Assembly (NCBI GenBank): GCA_016794145.1
Contig: JAEUKP010000011.1
Location: 62,001-126,000 of the forward strand
Direction of reading: 5' to 3'
Source: Alphaproteobacteria bacterium
Lineage (GTDB): Bacteria; Pseudomonadota; Alphaproteobacteria; Micavibrionales; Micavibrionaceae
Length of the DNA stretch: 64,000 bases
This document shows positions 28,983 through 38,147 of the stretch, piece by piece (the stretch's first letter is position 1; every line of letters starts with the position of its first letter). Below the pieces are notes generated by a model. The model saw nothing but the letters and a program-made list of their open reading frames with translations. It had not been told where the DNA came from and did not search any database. A program made the position numbers and the translations under genes.

Positions 28983-29698
28983 GGTCGAAGGAAACGTACC
29001 GCCCAAAGAATAGATAAAACAAAAGCCATTGTGAACCAGAAAACGGCATAGGATGCATGGTCATTCCGTAATTTTTTTTCAACCAGACACGGGGTCCAGT
29101 CTGATGAAAAATCAGCTGTATTTTCAATTGTCATAACAACATTTTCTAAGTCAGGGGTCCCCCATCTTATCTTTAGGTCCTGAGGATCAAGGCGCCACCA
29201 GATATTTCTCTCTGGTACATTGTTGGGAGTGGCGAATGACCATCTTGGGTTGCGTATAATCCCTTTTAGGGGAATGGGGTTATTTTGAGCAGAACGGAAT
29301 TCGCTGATTTGTGGATTGTAAGAGCAGCCAATTTCAGCAGGAATGGTAAGATTAAGGGAAGGAATAGTGACTGGCGCAACAACGGCAATGATACTTTTGC
29401 CTTCTTGGATGCGCCCATGGAAAAAAAGAGATTTAGAAAAATCGATACTGCCTTTGACAACACCTCGTTTTAGATCATTTTTCCCAAGCTTTGTGAATTC
29501 TGTTCGCGTCAGGGAAGCAGGGGCATTTGTTGCAAACGCGATATCGAGATTTTCTTGTAGAGTATTTTTCCATTCCAACCGTTTTATTTGCCAGATTCCC
29601 AATGTCAGAAGACCTATCACACCCACGCCACACACAAATAATGATAAAATCGGGAACTTGGTTTTGTCGTGAGTCTGGGGGGGGCGGATCTGGGGCAA
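28964..29698 (-). CDS. SURF1-family cytochrome oxidase assembly protein
   Basis: Helps insert haem a into cytochrome c oxidase subunit I. The 244-aa protein has the family layout: N-terminal helix with LGIWQIKRLEWKN near residues 36-48, a periplasmic domain, and a C-terminal helix (ASYAVFWFTMAFVLSILWAV). It is the last gene of the ctaB-coxF-ctaG-ctaE-DUF983-SURF1 operon, the usual alphaproteobacterial position. Confidence 0.92.
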   Translation of the reverse strand: MPQIRPPQTHDKTKFPILSLFVCGVGVIGLLTLGIWQIKRLEWKNTLQENLDIAFATNAPASLTRTEFTKLGKNDLKRGVVKGSIDFSKSLFFHGRIQEGKSIIAVVAPVTIPSLNLTIPAEIGCSYNPQISEFRSAQNNPIPLKGIIRNPRWSFATPNNVPERNIWWRLDPQDLKIRWGTPDLENVVMTIENTADFSSDWTPCLVEKKLRNDHASYAVFWFTMAFVLSILWAVRFLRPYLQSA

Positions 29699-29703
29699 GA
29701 TAA

Positions 29704-30063
29704 CTATTCCCAGTCAGCAGGGCGATGGCGATATTGAATAGAAATAACAAGAGATTTTAGGGGTTTGAGGCTAGCAATCGTGATGGTGAGCGCGAGCCCC
29801 CCCCAAAGAAAAGCGTGAAGCCATAGAGGGGGAGAAAAAATAGATTCAAAGACAAGAGCCAAAGGAACCAAGATGGCACCCAGGACAAAAATAAGGAACA
29901 CAGCAGGCCCATCAGCGCTATCATTTTTTTTGAGGTCAAGGCCGCATGTATTACATTTATCCTGTAAAGTCAGATGTCCCAATCCAGGGTGAAACAAGTC
30001 CCCCTTCCCACATCGTGGGCATCTGCATGATAACGATGTGATGAGCGCGGATAATTCCGTCAT
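29704..30063 (-). CDS. DUF983 family protein
   Basis: A 119-aa membrane protein with an N-terminal zinc ribbon (CPRCGKGDLF and CNTCGLDL) and two hydrophobic segments. DUF983 proteins commonly sit next to cox assembly genes in alphaproteobacteria, here between ctaE and SURF1 with gaps of 7 and 5 bases. The function is not defined; assembly of the oxidase is inferred from synteny. Confidence 0.88.
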   Translation of the reverse strand: MTELSALITSLSCRCPRCGKGDLFHPGLGHLTLQDKCNTCGLDLKKNDSADGPAVFLIFVLGAILVPLALVFESIFSPPLWLHAFLWGGLALTITIASLKPLKSLVISIQYRHRPADWE

Positions 30064-30070
30064 TCTTTTA

Positions 30071-30991
30071 TTATTGCCCGTTCACGGATAGGGCTTGATG
30101 CGCTGCGCGAACAGCTTCATCAGAACCAATTCCAACTGTTCCTCCCCAGACATAAACAGCAACAAACAAAAACAACCAGACAACATCGACAAAATGCCAA
30201 TACCAGGCGGCTGCTTCAAATCCGAAATGGCGATCTGATTCAAAATGCCCTTTTGATTGACGAATCAGGCAGACAGCTAAAAAAATTGTCCCAACAAGAA
30301 CATGAAAACCGTGAAATCCTGTCGCCATATAGAAAGTAGAAGCAAAAGATCCATCTCCGAATTTAAATGCCGTATGGTGATACTCATATGCTTGTACAAA
30401 AAGGAATATGACCCCCAGAACAACAGTGTAGAGCAACGCTTCTTTTGCACTTTTATGATTGCCAGTCAGAATCGCATGGTGGGCCCAGGTGACAGTTGTT
30501 CCCGAAAGCAGAAGAATCATTGTCATCAAAAACGGGAATCCGAAAGGGGGAACTGTTTCGATTTGTGGGGGGGGCCAAATGCCAGAGGTATAGGAAACCC
30601 GTAAATATTGAATGGCTTCATCTGCGTAAACACTGGCATCGAAAAAAGCCCAGAAAAAAGCGACGAAGAACATAACTTCTGATGCAATAAACAAGGCCAT
30701 ACCGATTCGCAATCCACGTTCGGTAACTTTATTGTGAACTTTTTCGGTGACAGTTTCGAAGATAATATCTTTCCACCAAAAGAACATAACAGCCATAACT
30801 GACAAAAGACCAAGTAGAGGCGCCCAAAAGCCGAATTCGAATTCTTTGATATCAGCCCGGTGCATAAAGAGAATCATACCCAAAGCAAAAAGCCCGCCTG
30901 CAAACGCGCCAGCCAAAGGCCATATGCTTGGCCTCACAATATGGTATGGATGAGGTTTCCCCGTTGTTCCGTATTCAATGGTGTCAGACAT
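30071..30991 (-). CDS. ctaE: Cytochrome c oxidase subunit III
   Basis: Seven-helix subunit that stabilises proton uptake and subunit I. The 306-aa product has HPYHIVRPSIWPL, the WPPPQIETVPPFGFP loop, and FHGFHVLVGT followed by FEAAAWYWHFVDVVWLFLF near the C-terminus. ATG at 30991 is preferred to an adjacent TTG. Part of the ctaB-to-SURF1 operon. Confidence 0.97.
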   Translation of the reverse strand: MSDTIEYGTTGKPHPYHIVRPSIWPLAGAFAGGLFALGMILFMHRADIKEFEFGFWAPLLGLLSVMAVMFFWWKDIIFETVTEKVHNKVTERGLRIGMALFIASEVMFFVAFFWAFFDASVYADEAIQYLRVSYTSGIWPPPQIETVPPFGFPFLMTMILLLSGTTVTWAHHAILTGNHKSAKEALLYTVVLGVIFLFVQAYEYHHTAFKFGDGSFASTFYMATGFHGFHVLVGTIFLAVCLIRQSKGHFESDRHFGFEAAAWYWHFVDVVWLFLFVAVYVWGGTVGIGSDEAVRAAHQALSVNGQ

Positions 30992-31085
30992 CAATTCTTT
31001 CCCCTAATTGTTTTTCGTGGTCTTTTTTGCGCAGTATAGCCAAAAAATGGCCGAACGTATTTTTATGCAGTACTGTTTGAACAGA

Positions 31086-31697
31086 TTACTTTATTTTGAC
31101 GGACATTGTACCTGAATTTTTAGCATCATAAAAGTCCTCAAGTGCTTTCTCTAATTCTGGAGAATCAGCCTTAAAAAATCGATAAGATAAGGTGATTGAT
31201 TGAAGATCTTTTAATTGAGGATTCTTATCCAGAGAGGGATCGATATAGAAAATAACAGGGAAATGAGCTTCTTTTCCCGGTCCAATCAATTGATAATCAA
31301 AACAAAAGCACTGAGTTTTATGAAAAAATACGCCTGCGGCAGGTGGGTCTACATTATAGATGGCTGTTCCTGCAAAAGGTTGATCCCCTAGATTTTTTGC
31401 AGAAAAAGAGATGGCTGCCTCTTGACCTAATTTAAGGGATAGGGGTGCTTGATCAGATCTGAAATCCCAGGGCAAATTGTCACTCACATCAGTATTAAAC
31501 CTAATTTTAATCTGACGATCTAAAATAAGATCGGTTGTTTTCGTGTCGGATCGTTCTGCCTGGCCCCCAAATCCTGTCATTTTGCAGTAAAGCCGGTATA
31601 GTTCGACAGACGAGGCCGTAAGAGCAAGCATTCCAACAACAAGAGCCAGAATAATATAGCCTGTTCGACGGTTTTTTTTGTTTAGATCATCATCCAT
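31086..31697 (-). CDS. ctaG: Cytochrome c oxidase assembly factor CtaG (Cox11)
   Basis: Delivers copper to the CuB site of subunit I. The 203-aa protein has one N-terminal membrane helix (residues about 12-32) and a periplasmic domain containing the copper motif QCFCFDYQ. The CxC pair of Cox11 is intact. It lies between the small signal-peptide gene and ctaE in the assembly operon. Confidence 0.95.
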   Translation of the reverse strand: MDDDLNKKNRRTGYIILALVVGMLALTASSVELYRLYCKMTGFGGQAERSDTKTTDLILDRQIKIRFNTDVSDNLPWDFRSDQAPLSLKLGQEAAISFSAKNLGDQPFAGTAIYNVDPPAAGVFFHKTQCFCFDYQLIGPGKEAHFPVIFYIDPSLDKNPQLKDLQSITLSYRFFKADSPELEKALEDFYDAKNSGTMSVKIK

Positions 31698-31709
31698 TCA
31701 TACCACAGT

Positions 31710-32060
31710 CTAATGCGGTGGAGCTGATGTTTGGGTATCAGGAGACAAAATCTGCGACCCGGCCGGGGTGTCTTTGACAATGTTTGCAACTTGTCCAATG
31801 TTGATGGGGATGGGTCGAATATCACCAGTCAGTGACACATCATCTGGGGCCGGCATCTGCTCTTCCCCCCCTGTCGCGTATAAATGATCAACATAGGCCT
31901 GGCCCCTTGCCTTATAGGCGGCAGCCTGGTCATCCATCACTGTTTGGTGTGCTGCGCGTTGTTTTGGCCATAAAATCATCAATTGTTCTTCGGCGTGCGC
32001 GAAAGAAGGGAAAACGAGTGTCAGTGTTGTAAGTGCCAGAAGGCTCGATTTAGTCCGCAT
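31710..32060 (-). CDS. Exported protein in the cytochrome oxidase assembly operon
   Basis: A 116-aa product read from MRTKSSLLAL gives a clear signal peptide (cleavage near AHA). The longer frame has extra N-terminal residues that hide it. The mature part is Gln/Ala/Pro-rich with no recognised motif. Its start overlaps the end of the CoxF-like gene by 11 bases and it ends 12 bases before ctaG. A gene here is unusual in the standard ctaB-coxF-ctaG order, so a role in copper or haem delivery is only a guess. Confidence 0.6.
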   Translation of the reverse strand: MRTKSSLLALTTLTLVFPSFAHAEEQLMILWPKQRAAHQTVMDDQAAAYKARGQAYVDHLYATGGEEQMPAPDDVSLTGDIRPIPINIGQVANIVKDTPAGSQILSPDTQTSAPPH

Positions 32061-32262
32061 CTGATAGTCCTTTATAAGTATCTTCATGAGATGAGGTTTT
32101 TGCAGCATCAATACCATTTTGAATTTTGATCATCGTAACAGACCAAATCAAGGTTACGCAGGTCATAACGAGCAGAACCACAATCCAGTTCTTCTGGTTC
32201 CGACGCTTTTTGAATAGTGCATCTTGGTCGCCGCCAGCGGGAGTATTTTGTTCTTCCATCAT
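32050..32262 (-). CDS. CoxF-like small membrane protein
   Basis: A 70-aa single-pass protein: polar N-terminus, RRNQKNW then a helix (IVVLLVMTCVTLIWSVTMIKI) and a polar tail. Size, topology and position between ctaB and ctaG match the small CoxF protein of alphaproteobacterial cox operons. ATG at 32262 or 32259 both follow AAGGG; an upstream TTG is less likely. Function is assumed to be oxidase assembly. Confidence 0.65.
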   Translation of the reverse strand: MMEEQNTPAGGDQDALFKKRRNQKNWIVVLLVMTCVTLIWSVTMIKIQNGIDAAKTSSHEDTYKGLSDAD

Positions 32263-32277
32263 CAACCCTTTTATCTT

Positions 32278-33180
32278 TTAATTGTGACATAACATTAAAG
32301 TTAAGAAAAGAGCAAAGAGGTAAAAAATAGAGTACCCAAACATTTGTTTTGCAGGTTTCAAATCATCCGTGCGCAGGACACGAATAGCCGAAACGATGAA
32401 CAATGTCCCGAGTGCGCATGAAATCAAAAGGTAGAGCCAGTTTACCATACCTATTAAACCAGGTATTAAGGTGATCGGGAGTAAAAAAACGGTATAGGCC
32501 AGGATTTGCCATTTTGTATATTTTGGGCCCTTGGTAACAGGCATCATCGGAATATTTGCCTGTTTATAATCTTCGTTTGCAAATAGTGCTAAAGCCCAGA
32601 AATGCGGCGGGGTCCACATGAAAATGATCAGGAATAATAACAGACTTTCTATGGCGATGTCTCCGGTCACCATGGCCCACCCAACCATTGGTGGAAGGGC
32701 ACCGGCAGCCCCACCGATCACAATGTTTTGCGGCGTTCTGCGTTTTAGAAAGATGGTGTAGACCACGACGTAAAAAAAACTTGCAAAAGCAAGAATTCCG
32801 GCGGCCATCAGATTTGTTGCAAGGGCCATCATCAAGACGGCAAGAATTGTTGTAAAAATTGCAAAACCCAGCGCATCATCAGGTGTTATTTTTCCCATTG
32901 GAATGGCCCGTTTTTTTGTGCGGTTCATGATCTGATCGATATCGCGGTCATACCACATATTAAAAGCTCCTGACGCACCTGCGCCAAGGGCCAAAGCCAA
33001 TATACCGATAACAGCCAGAAGGGGATGAAGTGAATCTCGATCAGGTGCCACCCAATAACCGGCAAAGCCGGAAAAAACAACCAAACTCATAACCCTGGGT
33101 TTTAGGAGCGAGAAGAAATCACCCGCGGTCGATGTCGAGTGTTGGGACGGTGAAGAGGAGGGAGTCAGTAAGCTATCCAT
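32278..33180 (-). CDS. ctaB: Protoheme IX farnesyltransferase (haem O synthase)
   Basis: Adds a farnesyl group to haem b for haem O and A of the oxidase. The 300-aa polytopic protein has the UbiA-type Asp-rich motif NMWYDRDIDQIMNRTKKR near residues 75-92 and a second loop LFANEDYKQANIPMMP near 205-220. First gene of the minus-strand assembly operon, preceded by an upstream gene only at 33231. Confidence 0.96.
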   Translation of the reverse strand: MDSLLTPSSSPSQHSTSTAGDFFSLLKPRVMSLVVFSGFAGYWVAPDRDSLHPLLAVIGILALALGAGASGAFNMWYDRDIDQIMNRTKKRAIPMGKITPDDALGFAIFTTILAVLMMALATNLMAAGILAFASFFYVVVYTIFLKRRTPQNIVIGGAAGALPPMVGWAMVTGDIAIESLLLFLIIFMWTPPHFWALALFANEDYKQANIPMMPVTKGPKYTKWQILAYTVFLLPITLIPGLIGMVNWLYLLISCALGTLFIVSAIRVLRTDDLKPAKQMFGYSIFYLFALFLTLMLCHN

Positions 33181-33230
33181 GGAGGCTAATGTAGCAGAGT
33201 TTTGATGGTTTCATAAATGATTTTATAACC

Positions 33231-34004
33231 TTATCGCTGCAATCTTGAATATAGCGAACATGTGCTGACGGCCAGTTGGGCAAGATCCTCATCCCGGGAG
33301 AGTCGATGATCACCATCTTCAATTAGGATAAGTTCCGGGGGCTCTGGTGCAATATGTGCTGCTAATTTTTGTGCAATTTGGTAGGGAACCACACTATCTT
33401 TCTTGCCGTGCAGCAAAATGCTTGGAAATCCCAGATATAAAGGGCTTTTCAAAATAAAATTTTGGACCCCGTCTTCAAATAATCGAAGGGTAAGAAGATC
33501 CCCATCAGGTGTTTCTATATATCCTTGTTCTTTGCACAAATTTTGTTGTGCGGGTGTCATTTCTGTATTCCACACCCAATCGGTAAAGTCAGGGGCTGCC
33601 GCTACCCCAATAAACCCCTTCACTCGATTTTGCAGCATTCTGGAAATTATTAACGAGATCCATCCCCCCATCGAGGATCCAATCAGGATCATATCTCCAT
33701 CAACCAAGGTTTTAATGATCGTGAGGGCATCGTTTGTCCATTCGGTGATGCACCCATCCTGAAAATCTCCTGTTGATGCGCCGTGACCGGAATAATCAAA
33801 ACGGAGGAGGTTATAGCCTTTTTGAGAGCTCAGTTCATCAAGAAAAACCGCTTTCGTTCCGGTCATATCGGATCGGTAACCACCTAGGAAAACAAGGGTG
33901 GGAGGCTGTTGGCGGCCTTCATTTGATCCTTTTCGAAACCGATAGGCGAGTTTTTTGCCATTATCTAAGGATAAATAGCTTGGAGTGTCTTTTGAAATCA
34001 TCAT
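33231..34004 (-). CDS. Alpha/beta hydrolase
   Basis: A 257-aa serine hydrolase. The nucleophile elbow GSSMGGW lies near residue 111; the oxyanion turn LGGYRSDM near 42; the base and acid are in ILLHGKKDSVVPY (Asp) and EDGDHRLS (His near 236). Intracellular: no signal. Related cytosolic esterases of unknown substrate are common, so no pathway is assigned. It is divergent from two glycosyltransferase genes. Confidence 0.85.
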   Translation of the reverse strand: MMISKDTPSYLSLDNGKKLAYRFRKGSNEGRQQPPTLVFLGGYRSDMTGTKAVFLDELSSQKGYNLLRFDYSGHGASTGDFQDGCITEWTNDALTIIKTLVDGDMILIGSSMGGWISLIISRMLQNRVKGFIGVAAAPDFTDWVWNTEMTPAQQNLCKEQGYIETPDGDLLTLRLFEDGVQNFILKSPLYLGFPSILLHGKKDSVVPYQIAQKLAAHIAPEPPELILIEDGDHRLSRDEDLAQLAVSTCSLYSRLQR

Positions 34005-34058
34005 ATCTCATGTTATAAAGCCTGCGCCAACCAAGCAAGGATATTCTAAGAGAGATAA

Positions 34059-35231
34059 ATGCCAAATCCTAAACCAGAAACAAAAAACCATAAATTTACA
34101 GTCCTGCAAGTCATTCCGAATATGGGGGCGGGGGGGGCAGAGCAAACAACGATAGATGTTACAGCAGCTTTGGTTAGGGCAGGGCATAAAGCAATCATTG
34201 TATCAAACGGAGGGCCCCGTGTGATTGAGTTGCAACGCTTGGGTGCCCTTCATATCCAAATGCCGGTTCATTCAAAGAATCCTTTTATTATTTGGCAGAA
34301 TGCACGGCGCTTAAAGCGCCTTATTCAGGAATATAGGGTGCATGTTATCCATGCACGCTCGCGCGCGCCAGCGTGGAGTGCTTTGAAAGCGGCTCGTGAT
34401 ACAGGAATTAAGTTTCTAACAACCTGTCATGCGCCCTATAATATTCGGGGGAATGAATGGAAACGACGTTACAATTCAGGGATTGCAAAAGGTGATTTGG
34501 TAATTGCGAATTCTGAATTTGTTGCGCATTATTTGGTTGATAATTATGCTGTTCCGGTTGATAAAATTCGTGTAATTCCCCGGGGCATTCCTTTTGAAAA
34601 ATTTGATCTTGCAAAAGTATCTGTTGATCGGATGCTTAAATTGTCGCAGGAGTGGCGGATTCCCGATGTTGCACCGCTTGTTTTATTACCCGGGCGCCTC
34701 ACTCGCTGGAAGGGGCAAACTGTTTTGATCGAGGCGATGTCAAAATTGAAACGGAAGGATGTTTATTGCGTCTTGTTGGGTGATGATCAGGGGCGCACAG
34801 ATTATCGAAATGAATTAGAAGCAATGATCCATGATTTTCATTTGGAAGATCGCGTAAGAATCGCGCAGCATTGTGACGATATGGCTGTTGCCTATAAAAT
34901 GGCCAGTGTTGTTGTTTCTGCCTCAATTGAACCAGAGGGCTTCGGTCGTGTTGCAGTTGAAGCGCAGGCAATGGGTGTCCCAACAATTGCAACGGCAATC
35001 GGTGGATCCAAAGAGACGATTATTCCCGATGTAACAGGTTGGCTTGTTCCCCCTAATGATCCTGGAGAAATGGCAAAAGCGATTCACAAGGTTTTATCCT
35101 TATCACAGGAAAAACGTGATGCAATCGGTCTTCAGGCGGCCCATCATGCGCGTAGTCATTTTAGCAAAGAGCAAATGACGCATGCAACATTACTTGTTTA
35201 TGATGAATTGATGCTAAAGGGGAAACGTTAA
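34059..35231 (+). CDS. Glycosyltransferase family 4
   Basis: A 390-aa GT-B enzyme. N-terminal GAGGAEQTTIDV loop near residues 24-35, and the C-terminal donor site EGFGRVAVEAQAMGVPTIATA near 286-306 (E-x7-E motif), as in lipopolysaccharide and exopolysaccharide transferases. It is directly followed by a GT9 gene with no spacer, so they are one operon for surface glycan, perhaps LPS core. Confidence 0.93.
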   Translation: MPNPKPETKNHKFTVLQVIPNMGAGGAEQTTIDVTAALVRAGHKAIIVSNGGPRVIELQRLGALHIQMPVHSKNPFIIWQNARRLKRLIQEYRVHVIHARSRAPAWSALKAARDTGIKFLTTCHAPYNIRGNEWKRRYNSGIAKGDLVIANSEFVAHYLVDNYAVPVDKIRVIPRGIPFEKFDLAKVSVDRMLKLSQEWRIPDVAPLVLLPGRLTRWKGQTVLIEAMSKLKRKDVYCVLLGDDQGRTDYRNELEAMIHDFHLEDRVRIAQHCDDMAVAYKMASVVVSASIEPEGFGRVAVEAQAMGVPTIATAIGGSKETIIPDVTGWLVPPNDPGEMAKAIHKVLSLSQEKRDAIGLQAAHHARSHFSKEQMTHATLLVYDELMLKGKR

Positions 35232-36224
35232 ATGATGCAGCAAAATATTCTGGTTATCAAACTCGGAGCTTTGGGTGATTTTATTTATGCTTTGGGTCCA
35301 ATGGCTGCCATCAGGCGGCATCACCCACAGGATCATATTACGTTGTTGACAACACAACCATTTGCGAAAATGGCTCAAGAGTGCGGATATTTTGATAGAA
35401 TTCTTGTCGACCATAAACCAAAGGTATTTGATATCTTTGGCTGGGTGCGCCTTCGGTCTGTATTGAAAGAGGGGCGCTTTTCTCGGGTATATGATCTGCA
35501 AAATAATGACCGCACAAGTTTGTATTTTAAATTGTTTGGCCCACCATCCGCTCGTCCTGAGTGGGTCGGGGCTGTGAAAGGGGCTTCGCACAGAAACGCA
35601 TCGCCAGAACGATCGCAAATGCATGCTTTTCTGGGGCATCGCCAGACTTTAACCGGCGCAGGCATTCAAAATGTTGAGTTGGATCAATTGGAATGGATGA
35701 AAGGTGATCTATCAGGCTGTCCTTTAAAGGTGCCTTACGTTGTTTTGGTTCCTGGGTGTTCAATCGCGCACCCTGAAAAGAGATGGCCGGTTGAATCGTT
35801 CCGGGTCATTATCTCTAAATTGATTTTACAGGGATACCAACCAGTGATTATTGGATCAAAAGAAGATCAAGAAACAAATGAGCGTGTTGTTCGGGGGATA
35901 GAGGGTGTTTTGAATCTAACCGCGCGCACAACACTTGGTGATATTCCAGTTTTGGCAAAGGGTGCGGTTGCTGCAATCGGGAATGATACTGGTCCTATGC
36001 ATATGGCGGCGGTATCTGGTTGCCCTGTTGTTATGTTATTTTGCAACCAGACAAGCTCTATCAAGATGCATGCCCCGCCTAAAGAAAAAGGATTGAAGGC
36101 TCTTGAGGCTATGGATTTAAAAGAAATATCGCCACAAGACGTTTGGACTAAGTTTCAGGAACTTCTTTCCGAGAACACAAATCGTTCAGATACCCAATTA
36201 TATCCAGCACGTGCGGATGGCTAA
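35232..36224 (+). CDS. Glycosyltransferase family 9 (heptosyltransferase-like)
   Basis: A 330-aa protein with the ADP-heptose transferase pattern: N-terminal ILVIKLGALGDFIYALGP, then VLVPGCSIAHPEKRWP near residues 172-187 and AIGNDTGPMHMAA near 252-264. The ATG starts immediately after the stop of the GT4 gene. Its last 77 bases overlap the convergent ArsR gene on the other strand. Confidence 0.93.
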   Translation: MMQQNILVIKLGALGDFIYALGPMAAIRRHHPQDHITLLTTQPFAKMAQECGYFDRILVDHKPKVFDIFGWVRLRSVLKEGRFSRVYDLQNNDRTSLYFKLFGPPSARPEWVGAVKGASHRNASPERSQMHAFLGHRQTLTGAGIQNVELDQLEWMKGDLSGCPLKVPYVVLVPGCSIAHPEKRWPVESFRVIISKLILQGYQPVIIGSKEDQETNERVVRGIEGVLNLTARTTLGDIPVLAKGAVAAIGNDTGPMHMAAVSGCPVVMLFCNQTSSIKMHAPPKEKGLKALEAMDLKEISPQDVWTKFQELLSENTNRSDTQLYPARADG

Positions 36225-36459
36225 CCGAATAATAGATCGTTTGTGCGTCACGGCGTGTTGTCACAAGATTGTTTTCTCGCATTTTTGCCAAATGTTGCGA
36301 CAGTGCGGATTGCGAGATTCCTACAATTTTTTCGAGTTCACTCACTGATTTTTCACCCTCACACATTGCGCACAAAGCCGTAAGTCTCTTTGGGTTAGAA
36401 AGAGATTTTAGGATCAGTGATATCTGGTGGATATCCGCTTTTAACTCATTAATGCCCAT
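36148..36459 (-). CDS. ArsR-family transcriptional regulator
   Basis: A 103-aa winged-helix protein: LKSLSNPKRLTALCAMCEGEKSV, then SELEKIVGISQSALSQHLAKM (recognition helix) and LVTTRRDAQTIYYSV (wing). Two Cys lie in LCAMCEG; the typical metal-binding CVC arsenic site is not obvious. It overlaps the end of the GT9 gene by 77 bases on the opposite strand. The gene upstream is an SDR at 36494, 34 bases away. Confidence 0.88.
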   Translation of the reverse strand: MGINELKADIHQISLILKSLSNPKRLTALCAMCEGEKSVSELEKIVGISQSALSQHLAKMRENNLVTTRRDAQTIYYSVSHPHVLDIIGYLNDLCSRKEVPET

Positions 36460-36493
36460 GTCGCAACCTTGTGCGCGGGATTAAATAGAAAAT

Positions 36494-37264
36494 CTAGTCA
36501 TTTGACAAGACTTTTTTATCTGGCAGATATGCAAAAAACGCAGACCTTAATCTTGAGGGGAATAAAGATAATATTTTCAATGGGATAGATAATTTCCAAG
36601 GAAAACTAATCTGGGCTTTCCCCTGGTTGATGCCGTTGATCATGTGCTGAACCGCTTTTGATGTGTCCATCAGAAAAGGCATTGGAAAATCATTTGAATC
36701 TGTCATTCTGCTCTTGATAAAGCCTGGGCAGATGACGGTGACTTTCACCTGGAATGCTGCAAATTTTGTGCGGAGTGCTTCGCCATAGAACCGGATTGCG
36801 GCTTTTGATGCTGCGTATGCCGGAGCTGATGGCATGGGCATATATCCAGCAAGCGAGCTTATGATAACAATATGGCCTGATCTTTTTTGAATCATATAGG
36901 GGAGTGCAGGATAGATGGTATTCAGAACGCCAGTCACATTGGTATCGAAAATCAAATAATCCTTTTCTATCGCGGTGATTTCATGTCCGCTGAACCCCCC
37001 TGAGATACCTGCATTTGCAATGATAAGGTCAAGGCCATGATGTGTTGTAATATCGAGAATCCACTCTTTCATCTTGTTTCGATCTGTGACATCAACCGCC
37101 TTTACAAATACAGTTGCTTTCTTTAAACGGCAGGATTGGGCGACGGTGTGAAGCCGTTCTATATCGCGGCCGCACAAAAAAAGTGTGATACCTTCTTGTG
37201 CATATTGATGCGCAAATTCTTCGCCTAACCCGCTTGATGCACCGGTAATGAGGATATTTTTCAT
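36494..37264 (-). CDS. Short-chain dehydrogenase/reductase
   Basis: A 256-aa NAD(P)-dependent oxidoreductase. Rossmann motif ITGASSGLGEEF near residues 5-16, NAGISGG near 84, VIISSLAG with the catalytic Ser near 134, and YAASKAA with Tyr-x3-Lys near 150-154. The C-terminal helix is hydrophobic (PWKLSIPLKILSLFPSRL), as in membrane-associated SDRs. Substrate unknown. Divergent from gmk. Confidence 0.9.
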   Translation of the reverse strand: MKNILITGASSGLGEEFAHQYAQEGITLFLCGRDIERLHTVAQSCRLKKATVFVKAVDVTDRNKMKEWILDITTHHGLDLIIANAGISGGFSGHEITAIEKDYLIFDTNVTGVLNTIYPALPYMIQKRSGHIVIISSLAGYMPMPSAPAYAASKAAIRFYGEALRTKFAAFQVKVTVICPGFIKSRMTDSNDFPMPFLMDTSKAVQHMINGINQGKAQISFPWKLSIPLKILSLFPSRLRSAFFAYLPDKKVLSND

Positions 37265-37336
37265 GAAATTGCCTATTTCTATAAAAGTTCGTACAAAAAG
37301 TGATGACAGACTCTAACAAATATGTAGAATTACACC

Positions 37337-37975
37337 ATGTCATTTCTTCCGATCAAACGCCGTGGACTTCTTTTTATTCTTTCCTCTCCCTCCGGAGCTG
37401 GGAAAACAACAATTACCCGGGCCCTGCTGGAGCAGGACAAACATTTAAGCATTTCTGTTTCTGTGACAACCCGCCCCCCCCGTCCTGGCGAAGTTGATGG
37501 GAAGGATTACTTCTTTGTAAGCAAAGAAAAATTTGACCAGATGGTTGAAAATAATGAGTTATTAGAGCATGCGAAGGTTTTTGGAAATTATTATGGAACG
37601 CCTTTGATGCCTGTCGAGAAGGCTTTGGCCAATAGTCAGGATATTATCTTTGATATTGATTGGCAGGGCACTCAGCAACTTAAACAAAAACTTGTGAATG
37701 ATTTGGTTACAGTTTTTATTTTACCTCCCTCTCAGGAGGAATTGGAGCGGCGTCTCAGGGCTCGCCAACAAGATAATGAGGATATTATCAAGGAACGCAT
37801 GAAGAAAGCCTCTGATGAGATTTCGCATTACTCTGAGTATGATTATATTATTGTCAATCATGATTTGAACCGCTCTATTTTGACGGCGCAGGGGATTTTG
37901 GAGGCGGAACGTAGCAAAAGGCGGCGTATTACAGATCTTCCGAATTTTGTTCGTGGCCTGATGGGAGATTCTTGA
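37337..37975 (+). CDS. gmk: Guanylate kinase
   Basis: Phosphorylates GMP to GDP. The 212-aa protein has the P-loop SSPSGAGKTTI near residues 16-26, the GMP-binding SVTTRPPRPGEVDGKDY region and the lid RMKKASDEISHY. Divergent from the SDR gene and followed by the Dot/Icm cluster after 172 bases. Confidence 0.97.
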   Translation: MSFLPIKRRGLLFILSSPSGAGKTTITRALLEQDKHLSISVSVTTRPPRPGEVDGKDYFFVSKEKFDQMVENNELLEHAKVFGNYYGTPLMPVEKALANSQDIIFDIDWQGTQQLKQKLVNDLVTVFILPPSQEELERRLRARQQDNEDIIKERMKKASDEISHYSEYDYIIVNHDLNRSILTAQGILEAERSKRRRITDLPNFVRGLMGDS

Positions 37976-38068
37976 TTTTTTGGGCATGGTTGATTTTTTT
38001 AGAGGTTGGGTTGTCCGGGGCTTGATTCTTCTGTAGATTGAAGTTTATCTTTTTGATAAAGTTTTAAC

Positions 38069-38134
38069 GCTTCGGTGCTAAGCCGAGGCCTAATGTTCAC
38101 GCAATAAGGGTTTTTCTGATAAAACCCTCTTTTT
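38069..38134 (+). terminator. Two-hairpin leader with terminator just upstream of dotI
   Basis: Hairpin one pairs GCTTCGG (38069-38075) with CCGAGGC (38083-38089). Hairpin two pairs AGGGTTTT (38107-38114) with AAAACCCT (38121-38128) and is followed by CTTTTT, an intrinsic terminator ending 13 bases before the dotI ATG. Upstream are weak promoter-like matches, such as TTGATT 38022-38027 with TTATCT 38045-38050 (17-base spacer). It may end gmk transcripts or act as an attenuator for the cluster. Confidence 0.6.
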
Positions 38135-38147
38135 AGTCAGGTAAAAT

